Made by a program: the position numbers and the translations under genes | From: Prevotella sp. | GTDB taxonomy: Bacteria; Bacteroidota; Bacteroidia; Bacteroidales; Bacteroidaceae | Direction of reading: 5' to 3' | NCBI GenBank assembly: GCA_017442765.1 | Contig: JAFRZC010000020.1 | Location: forward strand, 1-29,760 | Length of the DNA: 29,760 nucleotides | Notes under the pieces: generated by a model | What the model was told of the DNA's origin: nothing | Databases searched by the model: none | What the model saw: the letters and a program-made list of their open reading frames with translations, nothing else | Part shown: in pieces, positions 1-8,220 of the stretch | How the letters are laid out: every line of letters starts with the position of its first letter | Position numbering within the stretch: the first letter of the stretch is position 1

Positions 1-1
1 C

Positions 2-490
2 ATCGAGTATGCGGCCTACCTCAACATCATGTACATCCCCGGCGCACAGGAACTGGTGGTTTTTCTCTGCGCGTTCATCGGAGCCATGATCGGCTTCCTC
101 TGGTACAATGCCTATCCCGCCCAGGTGTTCATGGGCGACACGGGCTCGCTCATGGTGGGCGGTCTCATCGGCGTGGCCGCCGTCATCATCCACAAGGAGC
201 TGCTGCTGCCCATCCTTTGCGGCATTTTCTTCGTGGAGAGCCTGAGTGTCATCATCCAGACCCAGTGGTTCAAGATTAAGAAGCGCAAGGGCAAGCGCGT
301 GCGCGTCTTCCGCGCCACGCCGATACACGACAACTTCCGCCGACTCGACAGCCAGCTCGACCCCACAAGCCACTACGTGCTACGTGGCTGGCCGCGCCGG
401 CCCTTCCACGAGTCGAAAATCACCATCCGCTTCTGGATAACAAGCATCATCCTGGCGGCCATCGCCATCATCACGCTGAAGATCAGGTAG
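2..490 (+). CDS. mraY: Phospho-N-acetylmuramoyl-pentapeptide-transferase, C-terminal part
   Basis: MraY is the inner-membrane enzyme that moves phospho-MurNAc-pentapeptide from UDP to undecaprenyl phosphate, making lipid I. The frame is open from the left edge, so only the last 162 residues are seen and the true start lies outside the window. Family signatures are visible: [12 protein letters not shown], which carries a conserved Asp, and TPIHDNFRR, the Bacteroidetes form of the PIHHHFE-type His motif near the C-terminus. Several hydrophobic segments and a final transmembrane helix (about the last 22 residues) fit a polytopic protein. It sits just before murD and ftsW, the usual dcw order. 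The frame and family are clear; the missing N-terminus is simply cut by the window. Confidence 0.95.
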   Translation: MEYAAYLNIMYIPGAQELVVFLCAFIGAMIGFLWYNAYPAQVFMGDTGSLMVGGLIGVAAVIIHKELLLPILCGIFFVESLSVIIQTQWFKIKKRKGKRVRVFRATPIHDNFRRLDSQLDPTSHYVLRGWPRRPFHESKITIRFWITSIILAAIAIITLKIR

Positions 491-501
491 CGGACAGAGA
501 G

Positions 502-605
502 AAATTTTCACGAGAATTTCAGCCGAAAGCTTAACTTTGAGAACAAATTCCCTAGGGAATTTTGTACGAAAGCTTAGCTTTGAGGATAAATTCCCTAGGG
601 AATTT
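502..605. repeat. Three tandem ~43-bp palindromic repeat units between mraY and murD
   Basis: Three 18-bp units lie exactly 43 bp apart: 502-519 (diverged, AAATTTTCACGAGAATTT), 545-562 and 588-605 (both the perfect palindrome AAATTCCCTAGGGAATTT). The 25-bp stretch between units is also conserved and contains a smaller inverted repeat of the form GAAAGCTTAGCTTTG. The same element recurs at 11681-11785 and 20591-20695, always between genes. The first two spacers contain TAACTTTG (532-539) and TAGCTTTG (575-582), which match the Bacteroidetes -7 consensus TAnnTTTG, so a promoter role for murD is possible, but no well-spaced -33 box is seen. The function is unknown. Confidence 0.85.
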
Positions 606-648
606 CAGACGAAAGATATATGTTGACAAATAAAAATAGAAGTAAGAG

Positions 649-1980
649 ATGAAGAAAATAGCAATATTGGGCGCAGGAGAGAGCGGTGCCGGAGCCGCCG
701 TATTGGCCAAACAAAAGGGGTTTGACGTGTTCGTGTCGGATATGTCAGCCATCAAGGATAAGTACAAGGAGATGCTCGACGAGCGGCACATCGCATGGGA
801 GGACGGTCAGCATACGGCTGAGCGCATACTCGATGCCGACGAGGTCATCAAGAGCCCGGGCATACCCGACACGGCCCCGATGGTGCAGCAGGTTGTTGCC
901 GCCGGCATACCCGTCATCAGCGAAATAGAATTTGCCGGGCGCTACACCCGGTCGAAGATGATCTGCATCACGGGCTCCAACGGCAAGACCACCACCACGT
1001 CACTCATCTATCATATCTTCCGCGAGGCAGGCTACGACGTGGGTCTGGCCGGAAACATCGGACGGTCGCTCGCCCTACAGGTAGCTGAGGACCCGCACGA
1101 ATACTACGTCATCGAGCTCTCGTCGTTCCAGCTCGACAACATGTACGACTTCCGCGCCAATATCGCCGTGCTGCTCAACATCACCCCCGACCACCTCGAC
1201 CGCTACGGCTACGAGATGCAGAACTATGTCGATTCGAAGATGCGCATCTTGCAGAACCAGACACCGCAGGACGCTTTCATCTACTGGGCCGACGACCCTG
1301 TCATCAGCCGCGAACTGGAGAAATACGACATCAAGGCCGTTCAATGTCCGTTCTCGCTACTGAAAGAAAACGGCTCGATAGGCTACATCGAGGAAGGCCA
1401 ATACACGATAGCGTATCCCACCCCGTTCAACATGGAGCAAGAGTCGCTTGCGCTCACAGGCAAGCACAACATCTACAACTCGCTGGCCGCCGGCATCGCC
1501 GCAAACATCAGCGGCATCAGGAGCGAGGTGATACGCAAGGCACTGAGCGACTTCCCCGGCGTGGAGCACCGGCTGGAGAAGGTCTGCAAGGTGGGCGGCG
1601 TGGAATACATCAACGACTCGAAAGCCACCAACGTGGATGCCTGCTGGTATGCGCTCGAAAGTGTCAACACGCCGGTGGTGCTCATCCTCGGCGGTCTCGA
1701 CAAGGGCAACGACTACAACGAGATCAAAGACCTCGTGGTAGAGAAATGCCGCGGCCTCGTTTTCCTCGGTGCCGACAATGCAAAGCTCCATGAGTTCTTC
1801 GACCCGCTCGGCATCGACACCGCCGACACCCACTCCATGCGCGAGTGCGTGGACGCATGCTACAAGATGGCACAGCCGGGCGACACCGTACTGCTCTCGC
1901 CCTGCTGCGCGTCGTTCGACTTGTTCAACAATATGGCCGACCGCGGCCGCCAGTTTAAGGAAATGGTAAGAAATCTGTAA
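649..1980 (+). CDS. murD: UDP-N-acetylmuramoyl-L-alanine--D-glutamate ligase
   Basis: MurD is the cytoplasmic, ATP-dependent ligase that adds D-glutamate to UDP-MurNAc-L-Ala, the second amino acid of the peptidoglycan stem. The 443-residue length is normal for the family. Visible parts: an N-terminal Rossmann-type domain beginning MKKIAILGAGESGAG, the ATP-binding P-loop GSNGKTTTT at residues 109-117, the central-domain motif HLDRYG, and the C-terminal-domain motifs NDSKATN and LILGGLDKGNDY. The protein ends in SPCCASFDLFNNMADRG, typical of MurD. The start is the first ATG after the palindromic repeats. The stop is followed after 7 bases by ftsW, so the two are surely co-transcribed. Confidence 0.97.
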   Translation: MKKIAILGAGESGAGAAVLAKQKGFDVFVSDMSAIKDKYKEMLDERHIAWEDGQHTAERILDADEVIKSPGIPDTAPMVQQVVAAGIPVISEIEFAGRYTRSKMICITGSNGKTTTTSLIYHIFREAGYDVGLAGNIGRSLALQVAEDPHEYYVIELSSFQLDNMYDFRANIAVLLNITPDHLDRYGYEMQNYVDSKMRILQNQTPQDAFIYWADDPVISRELEKYDIKAVQCPFSLLKENGSIGYIEEGQYTIAYPTPFNMEQESLALTGKHNIYNSLAAGIAANISGIRSEVIRKALSDFPGVEHRLEKVCKVGGVEYINDSKATNVDACWYALESVNTPVVLILGGLDKGNDYNEIKDLVVEKCRGLVFLGADNAKLHEFFDPLGIDTADTHSMRECVDACYKMAQPGDTVLLSPCCASFDLFNNMADRGRQFKEMVRNL

Positions 1981-1987
1981 ATGCGAC

Positions 1988-3262
1988 ATGAACCAGAAGC
2001 TTAACAACATCTTCAAGGGCGACAAGGTCATCTGGATGATCTTTTTCTTCCTCTGCATCATCAGCGTCGTCGAGGTCTATTCCGCCTCGTCGCGGCTGAC
2101 GTTCAAGGGAGGCGACTACATCGCGCCCATCATCAAACACACCAGCATTCTCATACTGGGATTCTGCTGCATGGTGGTTGTGCTGCAAATCAAGTGCAAG
2201 TACTTCAAAATCGTCACACCCTTCATGCTCATCATCTCCATCTTGCTTCTCCTCTGGGCACTTGTCGCCGGACACAGCGAGGGCGACGCCTCGCGATGGG
2301 TGGGGTTCCTCGGGCTGAAGTTCCAGCCGTCGGAGATTGCCAAGGGCACGCTCGTGCTGGCCACCGCGCAGATACTCAGTGCCATGCAGACGCAAGACGG
2401 TGCCGACCCGCAGGCGTTCAAGTATATCCTCGCCGTGTCGGGATGCATCATACCCCTTATCCTGCTTGAGAATTTCTCTACGGCGATGCTGCTCAGCAGC
2501 GTCATCTTCTTCATGATGCTCATCGGGCGCGTGCCCAAGGAACAGCTGGGGAAACTGCTCGGGGTGGTTGCCATCCTGGGCGTGGTATTCTTCTCCGTCA
2601 TCATGATGTCGGCGCGTGTAGAGGACAAACCTGATAACCAACAGTTGACCGAGCAGACCGACGAGGCAGCAAAGAAAGAGAAACTGAACGGTATTGAAAA
2701 AGTATTCCACCGCTTCGGCACATGGAAAAACCGTATCCTGACCTTCGTCGATAACAAGGAGATTCCGCCAGAGAAGCGCGACCTGAACGGAAGGGGCGCA
2801 CAAACGACCTACGCCAATATCGCCATAGCCTCGGCCAACTACGTGGGGAAAGGTCCGGGCAACTCCGAGATACGCGACTCACTCTATCTGGCATTCTCCG
2901 ACTTCATCTATGCCATCATCATCGAGGAGATGGGACTCTTCGGAGCGGCCTTCGTGGCATTGCTCTACATCATCCTGCTCTTCCGGACAGGGCGCATCGC
3001 CAACCGCTGCGCCAACAACTTCCCGGCCTTCCTTGCCATGGGGCTGGCACTGCTGCTGACCACACAGGCACTGTTCAACATGTGTGTAGCTGTAGGACTG
3101 GCGCCTGTCACCGGACAACCCCTGCCACTTATCAGCCGAGGCGGCACGTCGTCAGTCATCAACTGTATCTATTTAGGGGTAATCCTCAGCATCAGCCGCT
3201 CGGCAAAGAAGAGGGAGAACAATGGAGAGGAACTGGTGGAGGCAAAGCTGCTCCACACATAA
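1988..3262 (+). CDS. ftsW: SEDS-family peptidoglycan glycosyltransferase FtsW
   Basis: FtsW is the polytopic septal glycosyltransferase that works with the class B penicillin-binding protein FtsI at the division site. The 424-residue sequence has about ten hydrophobic segments and SEDS signatures: KFQPSEIAK, SDFIYAIIIEEMGLFGA, and VGLAPVTGQPLPLISRGGTS near the C-terminus. In most relatives the last motif reads ISYGGSS; here it is ISRGGTS. An Asp in the RILTFVD segment before the large extracytoplasmic loop fits the proposed catalytic Asp of the family. An ATG seven bases upstream (1981) runs into a stop after a few codons, so the start at 1988 is chosen. FtsW rather than RodA is inferred from its place between murD and murG. 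Confidence 0.95.
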   Translation: MNQKLNNIFKGDKVIWMIFFFLCIISVVEVYSASSRLTFKGGDYIAPIIKHTSILILGFCCMVVVLQIKCKYFKIVTPFMLIISILLLLWALVAGHSEGDASRWVGFLGLKFQPSEIAKGTLVLATAQILSAMQTQDGADPQAFKYILAVSGCIIPLILLENFSTAMLLSSVIFFMMLIGRVPKEQLGKLLGVVAILGVVFFSVIMMSARVEDKPDNQQLTEQTDEAAKKEKLNGIEKVFHRFGTWKNRILTFVDNKEIPPEKRDLNGRGAQTTYANIAIASANYVGKGPGNSEIRDSLYLAFSDFIYAIIIEEMGLFGAAFVALLYIILLFRTGRIANRCANNFPAFLAMGLALLLTTQALFNMCVAVGLAPVTGQPLPLISRGGTSSVINCIYLGVILSISRSAKKRENNGEELVEAKLLHT

Positions 3263-3283
3263 CGGATAAAAAAAACGAAAAAA

Positions 3284-3314
3284 TTGTTTTATACAGAAAA
3301 TTTCACTAATTTTG
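3284..3314 (+). promoter_or_regulatory. Bacteroidetes-type promoter inside the dcw cluster, before murG
   Basis: TAATTTTG at 3307-3314 is a perfect match to the -7 consensus TAnnTTTG, with TTG at 3284-3286 about 20 bases upstream as the -33 element, in an A/T-rich gap between ftsW and murG. The -7 box ends only 7 bases before the murG ATG, so a transcript started here would have almost no 5' leader. Confidence 0.6.
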
Positions 3315-3321
3315 CAAACAT

Positions 3322-4431
3322 ATGAGCAAAGGGTTAAAAGTCATCATCAGCGGAGGCGGAACGGGAGGCCATATCTTTCCCGCCATCTCCATCGCCAATG
3401 CCATCAAGAGCAAGCAGCATGATGCCGAGATACTGTTTGTCGGTGCCGAGGGGCGCATGGAGATGCAGCGCGTGCCGGCAGCAGGCTACGAGATAAAAGG
3501 GCTTCCCATCTGCGGCTTCGACCGCAAGAACCCGCTCCGCAACGTGAAGGTGCTCTTCAAGATTTGGAAAAGCCAGCGCATGGCCAAGCAAATCATCAAG
3601 GAGTTTCAGCCTGACGTGGCCGTGGGTGTAGGCGGCTATGCCAGCGGACCTACGCTCAACAAAGCCGCCGCAATGGGCATACCCTGCCTCATACAAGAAC
3701 AGAACTCCTACGCCGGTGTCACGAACAAACTGTTGGCAAAGAAGGCGAAAAAAATCTGCGTGGCCTACGAGGGCATGGAGCGTTTCTTCCCCGCTGAGAA
3801 AATCATGCTGACAGGCAATCCCATACGTCAGTCGCTATTGGATACGGATATCACCAAGAAAGCTGCGCTCGAGAGTTTCGGACTCGATACGGCGAAGAAG
3901 ACTGTTCTGATTGTAGGTGGCAGCCTTGGCGCACGGACTATCAACGAAAGCGTACTCGGACATCTTGAGGAGATAGCATCGGCCAACATGCAATTCATCT
4001 GGCAAACAGGGAAATTCTACAGCGCAGAGATTGCCCAAAGACTGAAGCAGGCCGGACAACCCGACAATCTGACGGTGACCGACTTCATCACCGACATGGG
4101 GGCTGCCTATAAAGCGGCCGACCTTGTCATCAGCCGTGCCGGAGCCGGTTCTATCAGCGAGTTCTGCCTATTGGGGAAGCCCGTCATACTGGTTCCATCG
4201 CCAAATGTGGCCGAAGACCACCAGACAAAAAACGCCATGGCACTGGTCAACCGCGAGGCTGCGCTCATCGTCAAAGATGCCGAAGCCGGCGAGAAACTCA
4301 TTCAGACGGCCATCTCCACAGCCAGAGACGACACGAAGCTCGCTTCCCTGCACGAGAATATCCTTAAAATGGCCTTGCCCGATTCTGCCGACATCATTGC
4401 CGACGAGGTCATCAAGCTGGCCCATAAATAA
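3322..4431 (+). CDS. murG: UDP-GlcNAc:undecaprenyl-pyrophosphoryl-MurNAc-pentapeptide GlcNAc transferase
   Basis: MurG is a peripheral membrane GT28 (GT-B fold) glycosyltransferase that adds GlcNAc to lipid I to make lipid II on the inner face of the cytoplasmic membrane. The 369 residues carry the glycine-rich acceptor loop GGGTGGH (residues 11-17), the GVGGYASGP loop, IQEQNSYAG, the second G-loop VGGSLGARTIN, and the donor-binding segment SRAGAGSISE followed by LVPSPNVAEDHQTKNA. Length and motif order match the family. No clear Shine-Dalgarno sequence precedes the ATG, which is common in Bacteroidetes. It has its own candidate promoter directly upstream and is followed by murC after 25 bases. 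Confidence 0.97.
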   Translation: MSKGLKVIISGGGTGGHIFPAISIANAIKSKQHDAEILFVGAEGRMEMQRVPAAGYEIKGLPICGFDRKNPLRNVKVLFKIWKSQRMAKQIIKEFQPDVAVGVGGYASGPTLNKAAAMGIPCLIQEQNSYAGVTNKLLAKKAKKICVAYEGMERFFPAEKIMLTGNPIRQSLLDTDITKKAALESFGLDTAKKTVLIVGGSLGARTINESVLGHLEEIASANMQFIWQTGKFYSAEIAQRLKQAGQPDNLTVTDFITDMGAAYKAADLVISRAGAGSISEFCLLGKPVILVPSPNVAEDHQTKNAMALVNREAALIVKDAEAGEKLIQTAISTARDDTKLASLHENILKMALPDSADIIADEVIKLAHK

Positions 4432-4456
4432 TATGCTACGCACATCATATAAACAA

Positions 4457-5833
4457 ATGGAACTGAAAGATATAAAAGCAGTATATTTCATTGGAGCAGG
4501 CGGCATCGGAATGAGTGCACTGGCACGCTATTTCATGAGTAAGGGAATGGTTGTCGCCGGCTACGACAAGACTCCCTCCGACCTCACGCGACAATTGGAA
4601 AAAGAGGGCATGCTCATCCACTACGAGGAAAACCTCGACAGCATTCCACATGCCTGCCAGAAAGCCTCGACGAGCCTCATCGTCTATACGCCAGCCATAC
4701 CCGAGAGCCACAAGGAACTGGCCTGGTTCCGTGCGAATGGCTTTGAAATACAGAAGCGGGCACAGGTGCTCGGCACCATCACACAATCGCAGAAGGGGCT
4801 CTGCGTAGCCGGCACCCACGGGAAGACCACCACGTCGAGCATGTGTGCACACATCATGCACCAGAGCCATACCGACTGCAATGCCTTCCTTGGCGGCATC
4901 ACGAAAAACTACGGGACAAACTATATCCTCTCCGAGAAAAGCGACTATGTGGTCATCGAAGCCGACGAGTACGACCGCTCGTTCCACTGGCTGCACCCAT
5001 GGATAAGCACCATCACCTCCACCGACCCCGACCATCTTGACGTCTATGGCACAAAGGAAGCCTATCTTGACAGCTTCCGCCACTACACCACACTGATACA
5101 GCAGGGCGGTGCCTTAATTATTCACAAGGGACTTGAGATGAAGCCACAAGTCGCCGAGGGCATTCCCATCTACGAGTACTCGCTGACGGAAGGCGACTTC
5201 CATGCCAAGAACATCCGCATCGGGAACGGTGAAATCACCTTCGACTTCATCTCCCCCCTTGGCAACGTGACTGGCGTAAAGCTGGGGCATCCCGTTCCCA
5301 TCAATATTGAGAACGGCATTGCCGCCATGGCCATGGCACAACTCTGTGGCTGTACAGAAGAAGAGTTGCGCTATGGCATGAAGACCTATCGGGGCGTTGA
5401 CCGCCGCTTTGACTTCAAGATCAAGGACGACCACCACGTGTTCCTCTCCGACTATGCCCACCATCCGAAGGAAATCTATCAAAGCGCCAAGAGCATACGC
5501 GAGCTTTATAAAGACCGGAAGATTACGGTGATTTTCCAACCCCACCTGTATAGTCGCACCCGCGATTTCTACAAAGAGTTTGCCGAGGCATTGAGCCTGC
5601 TCGATGAGGTGGTGCTCACCGAGATCTATCCTGCTCGCGAAGAACCCATCGAGGGCGTAACCTCGCAGCTCATCTACAATAACCTGAAAGAAGGAACGGC
5701 CAAAAGCATCATCAAGAAAAACGAGGTCATCGACTTTGTCAAAAGCCGCGACTTCGATGTGCTCGTCGTGCTCGGTGCCGGCGACTTGGACAACGACGTT
5801 CCTGAAATGACGAGAATATTGCAAAGTAAATAG
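4457..5833 (+). CDS. murC: UDP-N-acetylmuramate--L-alanine ligase
   Basis: MurC joins the first stem residue, L-alanine, to UDP-MurNAc in the cytoplasm using ATP. With a start at 4457 the protein has 458 residues, the usual length. The N-terminal motif FIGAGGIGMSALARYF (about residues 11-26) binds the UDP-sugar, GTHGKTTTS (119-127) is the ATP loop, EADEYDRSF follows in the central domain, and FQPHLYSRT lies in the C-terminal domain. The frame is open much further upstream into murG, and an in-frame ATG at 4433 would add eight residues; 4457 is preferred because the conserved fold begins straight after MELKDIKAVY. ftsQ starts two bases after its stop, so they share a transcript. Confidence 0.95.
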   Translation: MELKDIKAVYFIGAGGIGMSALARYFMSKGMVVAGYDKTPSDLTRQLEKEGMLIHYEENLDSIPHACQKASTSLIVYTPAIPESHKELAWFRANGFEIQKRAQVLGTITQSQKGLCVAGTHGKTTTSSMCAHIMHQSHTDCNAFLGGITKNYGTNYILSEKSDYVVIEADEYDRSFHWLHPWISTITSTDPDHLDVYGTKEAYLDSFRHYTTLIQQGGALIIHKGLEMKPQVAEGIPIYEYSLTEGDFHAKNIRIGNGEITFDFISPLGNVTGVKLGHPVPINIENGIAAMAMAQLCGCTEEELRYGMKTYRGVDRRFDFKIKDDHHVFLSDYAHHPKEIYQSAKSIRELYKDRKITVIFQPHLYSRTRDFYKEFAEALSLLDEVVLTEIYPAREEPIEGVTSQLIYNNLKEGTAKSIIKKNEVIDFVKSRDFDVLVVLGAGDLDNDVPEMTRILQSK

Positions 5834-5835
5834 AC

Positions 5836-6726
5836 ATGACCTGGAAGAAACCTGTTATCATCACCCTCGACATCGCCCTTGCTGCTTATCTTGTGTTGGC
5901 TTTCACCGCGTTCAACAAACCCGATGAAACGGCAAAGGTATGCACCAAAGTCATCGTCAATGTCGCCGATGAATCGACTAACGGTTTCATCAGCCCTGCC
6001 GAGATTCAGCATAGGCTGAAAGAAGCCAAGATTTATCCGCTCAACATGAGCATGGACGACATTGACACATACAAAATTGAAGAGACTCTGAAGAGCAGCC
6101 CGTTCGTGAAAACCAGCGAATGTTACAAGACACAAGATGGCAACGTCTATATCACGCTCACACAGCTGATGCCTGTTGTCAGGGTGAAAGCCGACAACGG
6201 CAACGACTATTACATTGACGACAAAGACTGTATCATGCCCAACTCCCACTACACCAGCGACCTGATGATTGCAACGGGCAGCATTAGCCAGAAATTTGCC
6301 GTAGCTTATATCTCCACTATTGCCAAGACACTCATGGCAAACAACTTCTGGAGCAACCAGATAGAACAAATCAACGTATTGCCGAACAAAGGCATAGAAC
6401 TGGTGCCGCGTGTCGGCAACCACATCATCTATATTGGCCAGCTGCCCGGTGGAAAGAACAAGGAGGAATGCACAGAGAACACCGCCCAGTTCGTCACAAA
6501 GCAAATGACGCGACTGGAGAAATTCTATAAATATGGTCTCTCGCAGGCGGGTTGGGACAAATACAGCTACATCAACCTCGAATTTGAGAACCAGATTATC
6601 TGTAAGCGCAAGAAAAGTACCGTTGAACAGCCATCTGCCCCAGCCCCTGCTCCCGCCAATACCGGTGCTGAGCAGAAAGAAAAGAAAGAGAACACGACTA
6701 CTGAGAACGAGAAAAAGAATAATTGA
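5836..6726 (+). CDS. ftsQ: Cell division protein FtsQ (divisome scaffold)
   Basis: This has the layout of FtsQ/DivIB: a short cytoplasmic start (MTWKK), a single membrane helix at about residues 6-26, and a periplasmic region with a POTRA-like segment (about 35-110), then a beta-rich domain ending in YINLEFENQIICKRK. The roughly 35-residue C-terminal tail is low-complexity (APAPAPA followed by a Lys/Glu/Asn/Thr-rich stretch) and probably disordered. FtsQ links early and late division proteins through FtsL and FtsB. Sequence conservation in this family is weak, so the call leans on architecture and on its place between murC and ftsA. The 2-base gap after murC indicates co-transcription. Confidence 0.88.
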   Translation: MTWKKPVIITLDIALAAYLVLAFTAFNKPDETAKVCTKVIVNVADESTNGFISPAEIQHRLKEAKIYPLNMSMDDIDTYKIEETLKSSPFVKTSECYKTQDGNVYITLTQLMPVVRVKADNGNDYYIDDKDCIMPNSHYTSDLMIATGSISQKFAVAYISTIAKTLMANNFWSNQIEQINVLPNKGIELVPRVGNHIIYIGQLPGGKNKEECTENTAQFVTKQMTRLEKFYKYGLSQAGWDKYSYINLEFENQIICKRKKSTVEQPSAPAPAPANTGAEQKEKKENTTTENEKKNN

Positions 6727-6735
6727 AAAAAATAT

Positions 6736-8190
6736 ATGCCAATGGAATTTATCGTAGCTATTGAACTCGGCTCATCGAAGATGACCGGTATCGCAGGAAG
6801 AAAGAACCTTGACGGCAGCATCTCAGTGCTTGCCGTAGTCAAGGAAGACTCCACCGCTTGCATCCGCAAGGGCGTGGTTTACAACATCGACAAGACAGCA
6901 CAATGTATTACCAACATTGTGAAGAAACTCAAAACTATCTTAAAGACCGACATCACACAAGTATATGTCGGTGTGGGCGGACAAAGCATCCGTGGTGTGA
7001 AAAATGTTATCGTGAAGGAGTTGGAGGCTGAATCCGTCGTTACCCAGGAGATGATCAATGAGATCATGGATGCCAACCGCAACATGAGCTATCCCGAGCA
7101 GGAAATACTTGATGCCGCCACACAGGAGTACAAGGTGGATGCACAGTATCAGCTCGATCCCGTGGGCATCCAGTGCTCACGGCTTGAGGGCAACTTCCTC
7201 AACATCCTCTGGCGCAAGACCTTCTATCGCAACCTCAACAAATGCTTCGAGAATGCCGGCATCGCCATTGCCGAGATGTATCTCGCACCATTGGCCATGG
7301 CCGACAGCGTACTCACCGAAGCGGAGAAACGCGCCGGATGCGTCCTTGTCGATCTTGGTGCCGACACCACCACCGTCTCCGTCTATTCGAAAAACATCCT
7401 GCGCCATCTGGCCGTCATCCCACTAGGCGGAAACAACATCACCAAGGACATCGCCTCACTGCAGATGGAAGAGCGCGACGCTGAGAAGATGAAACTCAAC
7501 TACGGCAGTGCATTCACCGACAACGCCGACATCGATAACGCGCTCACGCTGTCAATAGACAGAGACCGCTCCGTTGAAAGCCGCAAATTCATCGAGATCG
7601 TAGAAGGACGACTCAGCGAAATCATCGAGAACGCATGGTATCAAGTACCCAACGAGTATATGGACAAGCTGCTTGGCGGCATCGTCATCACTGGCGGCGG
7701 ATCGAACATGCCCAACATTGAGAATGCCTTCCGCAACCACACACACCTCGACAAGATTCGCGTGGCAAAATTCGTCACCCACACCATCGACTCGTCATCG
7801 CCCGAAATCAACGCGCACGACGGAACCATGAACACCATACTCGCACTGTTGGCCAAAGGCGAGGAGAATTGTGCCGGTGAGGAAATCCGTAATAACCTCT
7901 TCGACACCGACGACAAGCCCAGCTCGCCAGTAGCTGAGATTCATAAACCTCCACGCAATCCCAACGACATACAGGGCACGGGCGTGGTGCAGACCGAGGC
8001 CGAGAAGAAACTGGCCGAGGAGGAAGCCCGCCGTGCAGAGGAGGAACGGCTCCGCCAAGAAGAGGAAGAGCGACTGGAAAGAGAACGTCGGGAAGCCGCC
8101 GAGCGCCGCCAGAACTCACCGCTGAACAAGGCCTGGCGTTGGATAAAGAATTTTGGAGGTTCCATCGTAGCTGGCGAAAGTGATGATTAA
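6736..8190 (+). CDS. ftsA: Cell division protein FtsA (actin-like Z-ring tether)
   Basis: FtsA is an actin-fold ATPase that tethers FtsZ filaments to the membrane and recruits later division proteins. The N-terminus FIVAIELGSSKMTGIAG is the phosphate-1 loop, VLVDLGADTTTVSVY the phosphate-2 loop, and GGIVITGGGSNMPNIE the adenosine motif. At 484 residues it is longer than enterobacterial FtsA because of a C-terminal extension: a highly charged, probably coiled-coil stretch rich in Glu and Arg (roughly residues 420-460), then NKAWRWIKNFGGSIV, a good amphipathic membrane-targeting helix, then an acidic end. ATG at 6736 is used; ATG at 6742 is possible. It lies 9 bases after ftsQ and 30 before ftsZ. 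Confidence 0.96.
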   Translation: MPMEFIVAIELGSSKMTGIAGRKNLDGSISVLAVVKEDSTACIRKGVVYNIDKTAQCITNIVKKLKTILKTDITQVYVGVGGQSIRGVKNVIVKELEAESVVTQEMINEIMDANRNMSYPEQEILDAATQEYKVDAQYQLDPVGIQCSRLEGNFLNILWRKTFYRNLNKCFENAGIAIAEMYLAPLAMADSVLTEAEKRAGCVLVDLGADTTTVSVYSKNILRHLAVIPLGGNNITKDIASLQMEERDAEKMKLNYGSAFTDNADIDNALTLSIDRDRSVESRKFIEIVEGRLSEIIENAWYQVPNEYMDKLLGGIVITGGGSNMPNIENAFRNHTHLDKIRVAKFVTHTIDSSSPEINAHDGTMNTILALLAKGEENCAGEEIRNNLFDTDDKPSSPVAEIHKPPRNPNDIQGTGVVQTEAEKKLAEEEARRAEEERLRQEEEERLERERREAAERRQNSPLNKAWRWIKNFGGSIVAGESDD

Positions 8191-8220
8191 AAGATTGACA
8201 AACGAAAAAACGAAAATATT

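Noticed and set aside
502..605. Regularly spaced repeats as a possible CRISPR array
   Set aside because: The stretches between the repeats are themselves conserved within and between clusters, there are only two or three units, and no cas genes are present.
1955..2803. Long - strand open frame antisense to ftsW
   Set aside because: FtsW on the + strand is certain, and the antisense translation is rich in His, Asp and Glu with no recognisable domain; shadow frame.
4124..4456. Upstream extension of the murC frame by about 110 codons
   Set aside because: It overlaps the conserved end of murG in another frame and does not resemble MurC; the family start is at 4457.
5674..6504. Long - strand open frame across the end of murC and ftsQ
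   Set aside because: It overlaps two clear + strand genes and has no domain, promoter or codon pattern of its own.
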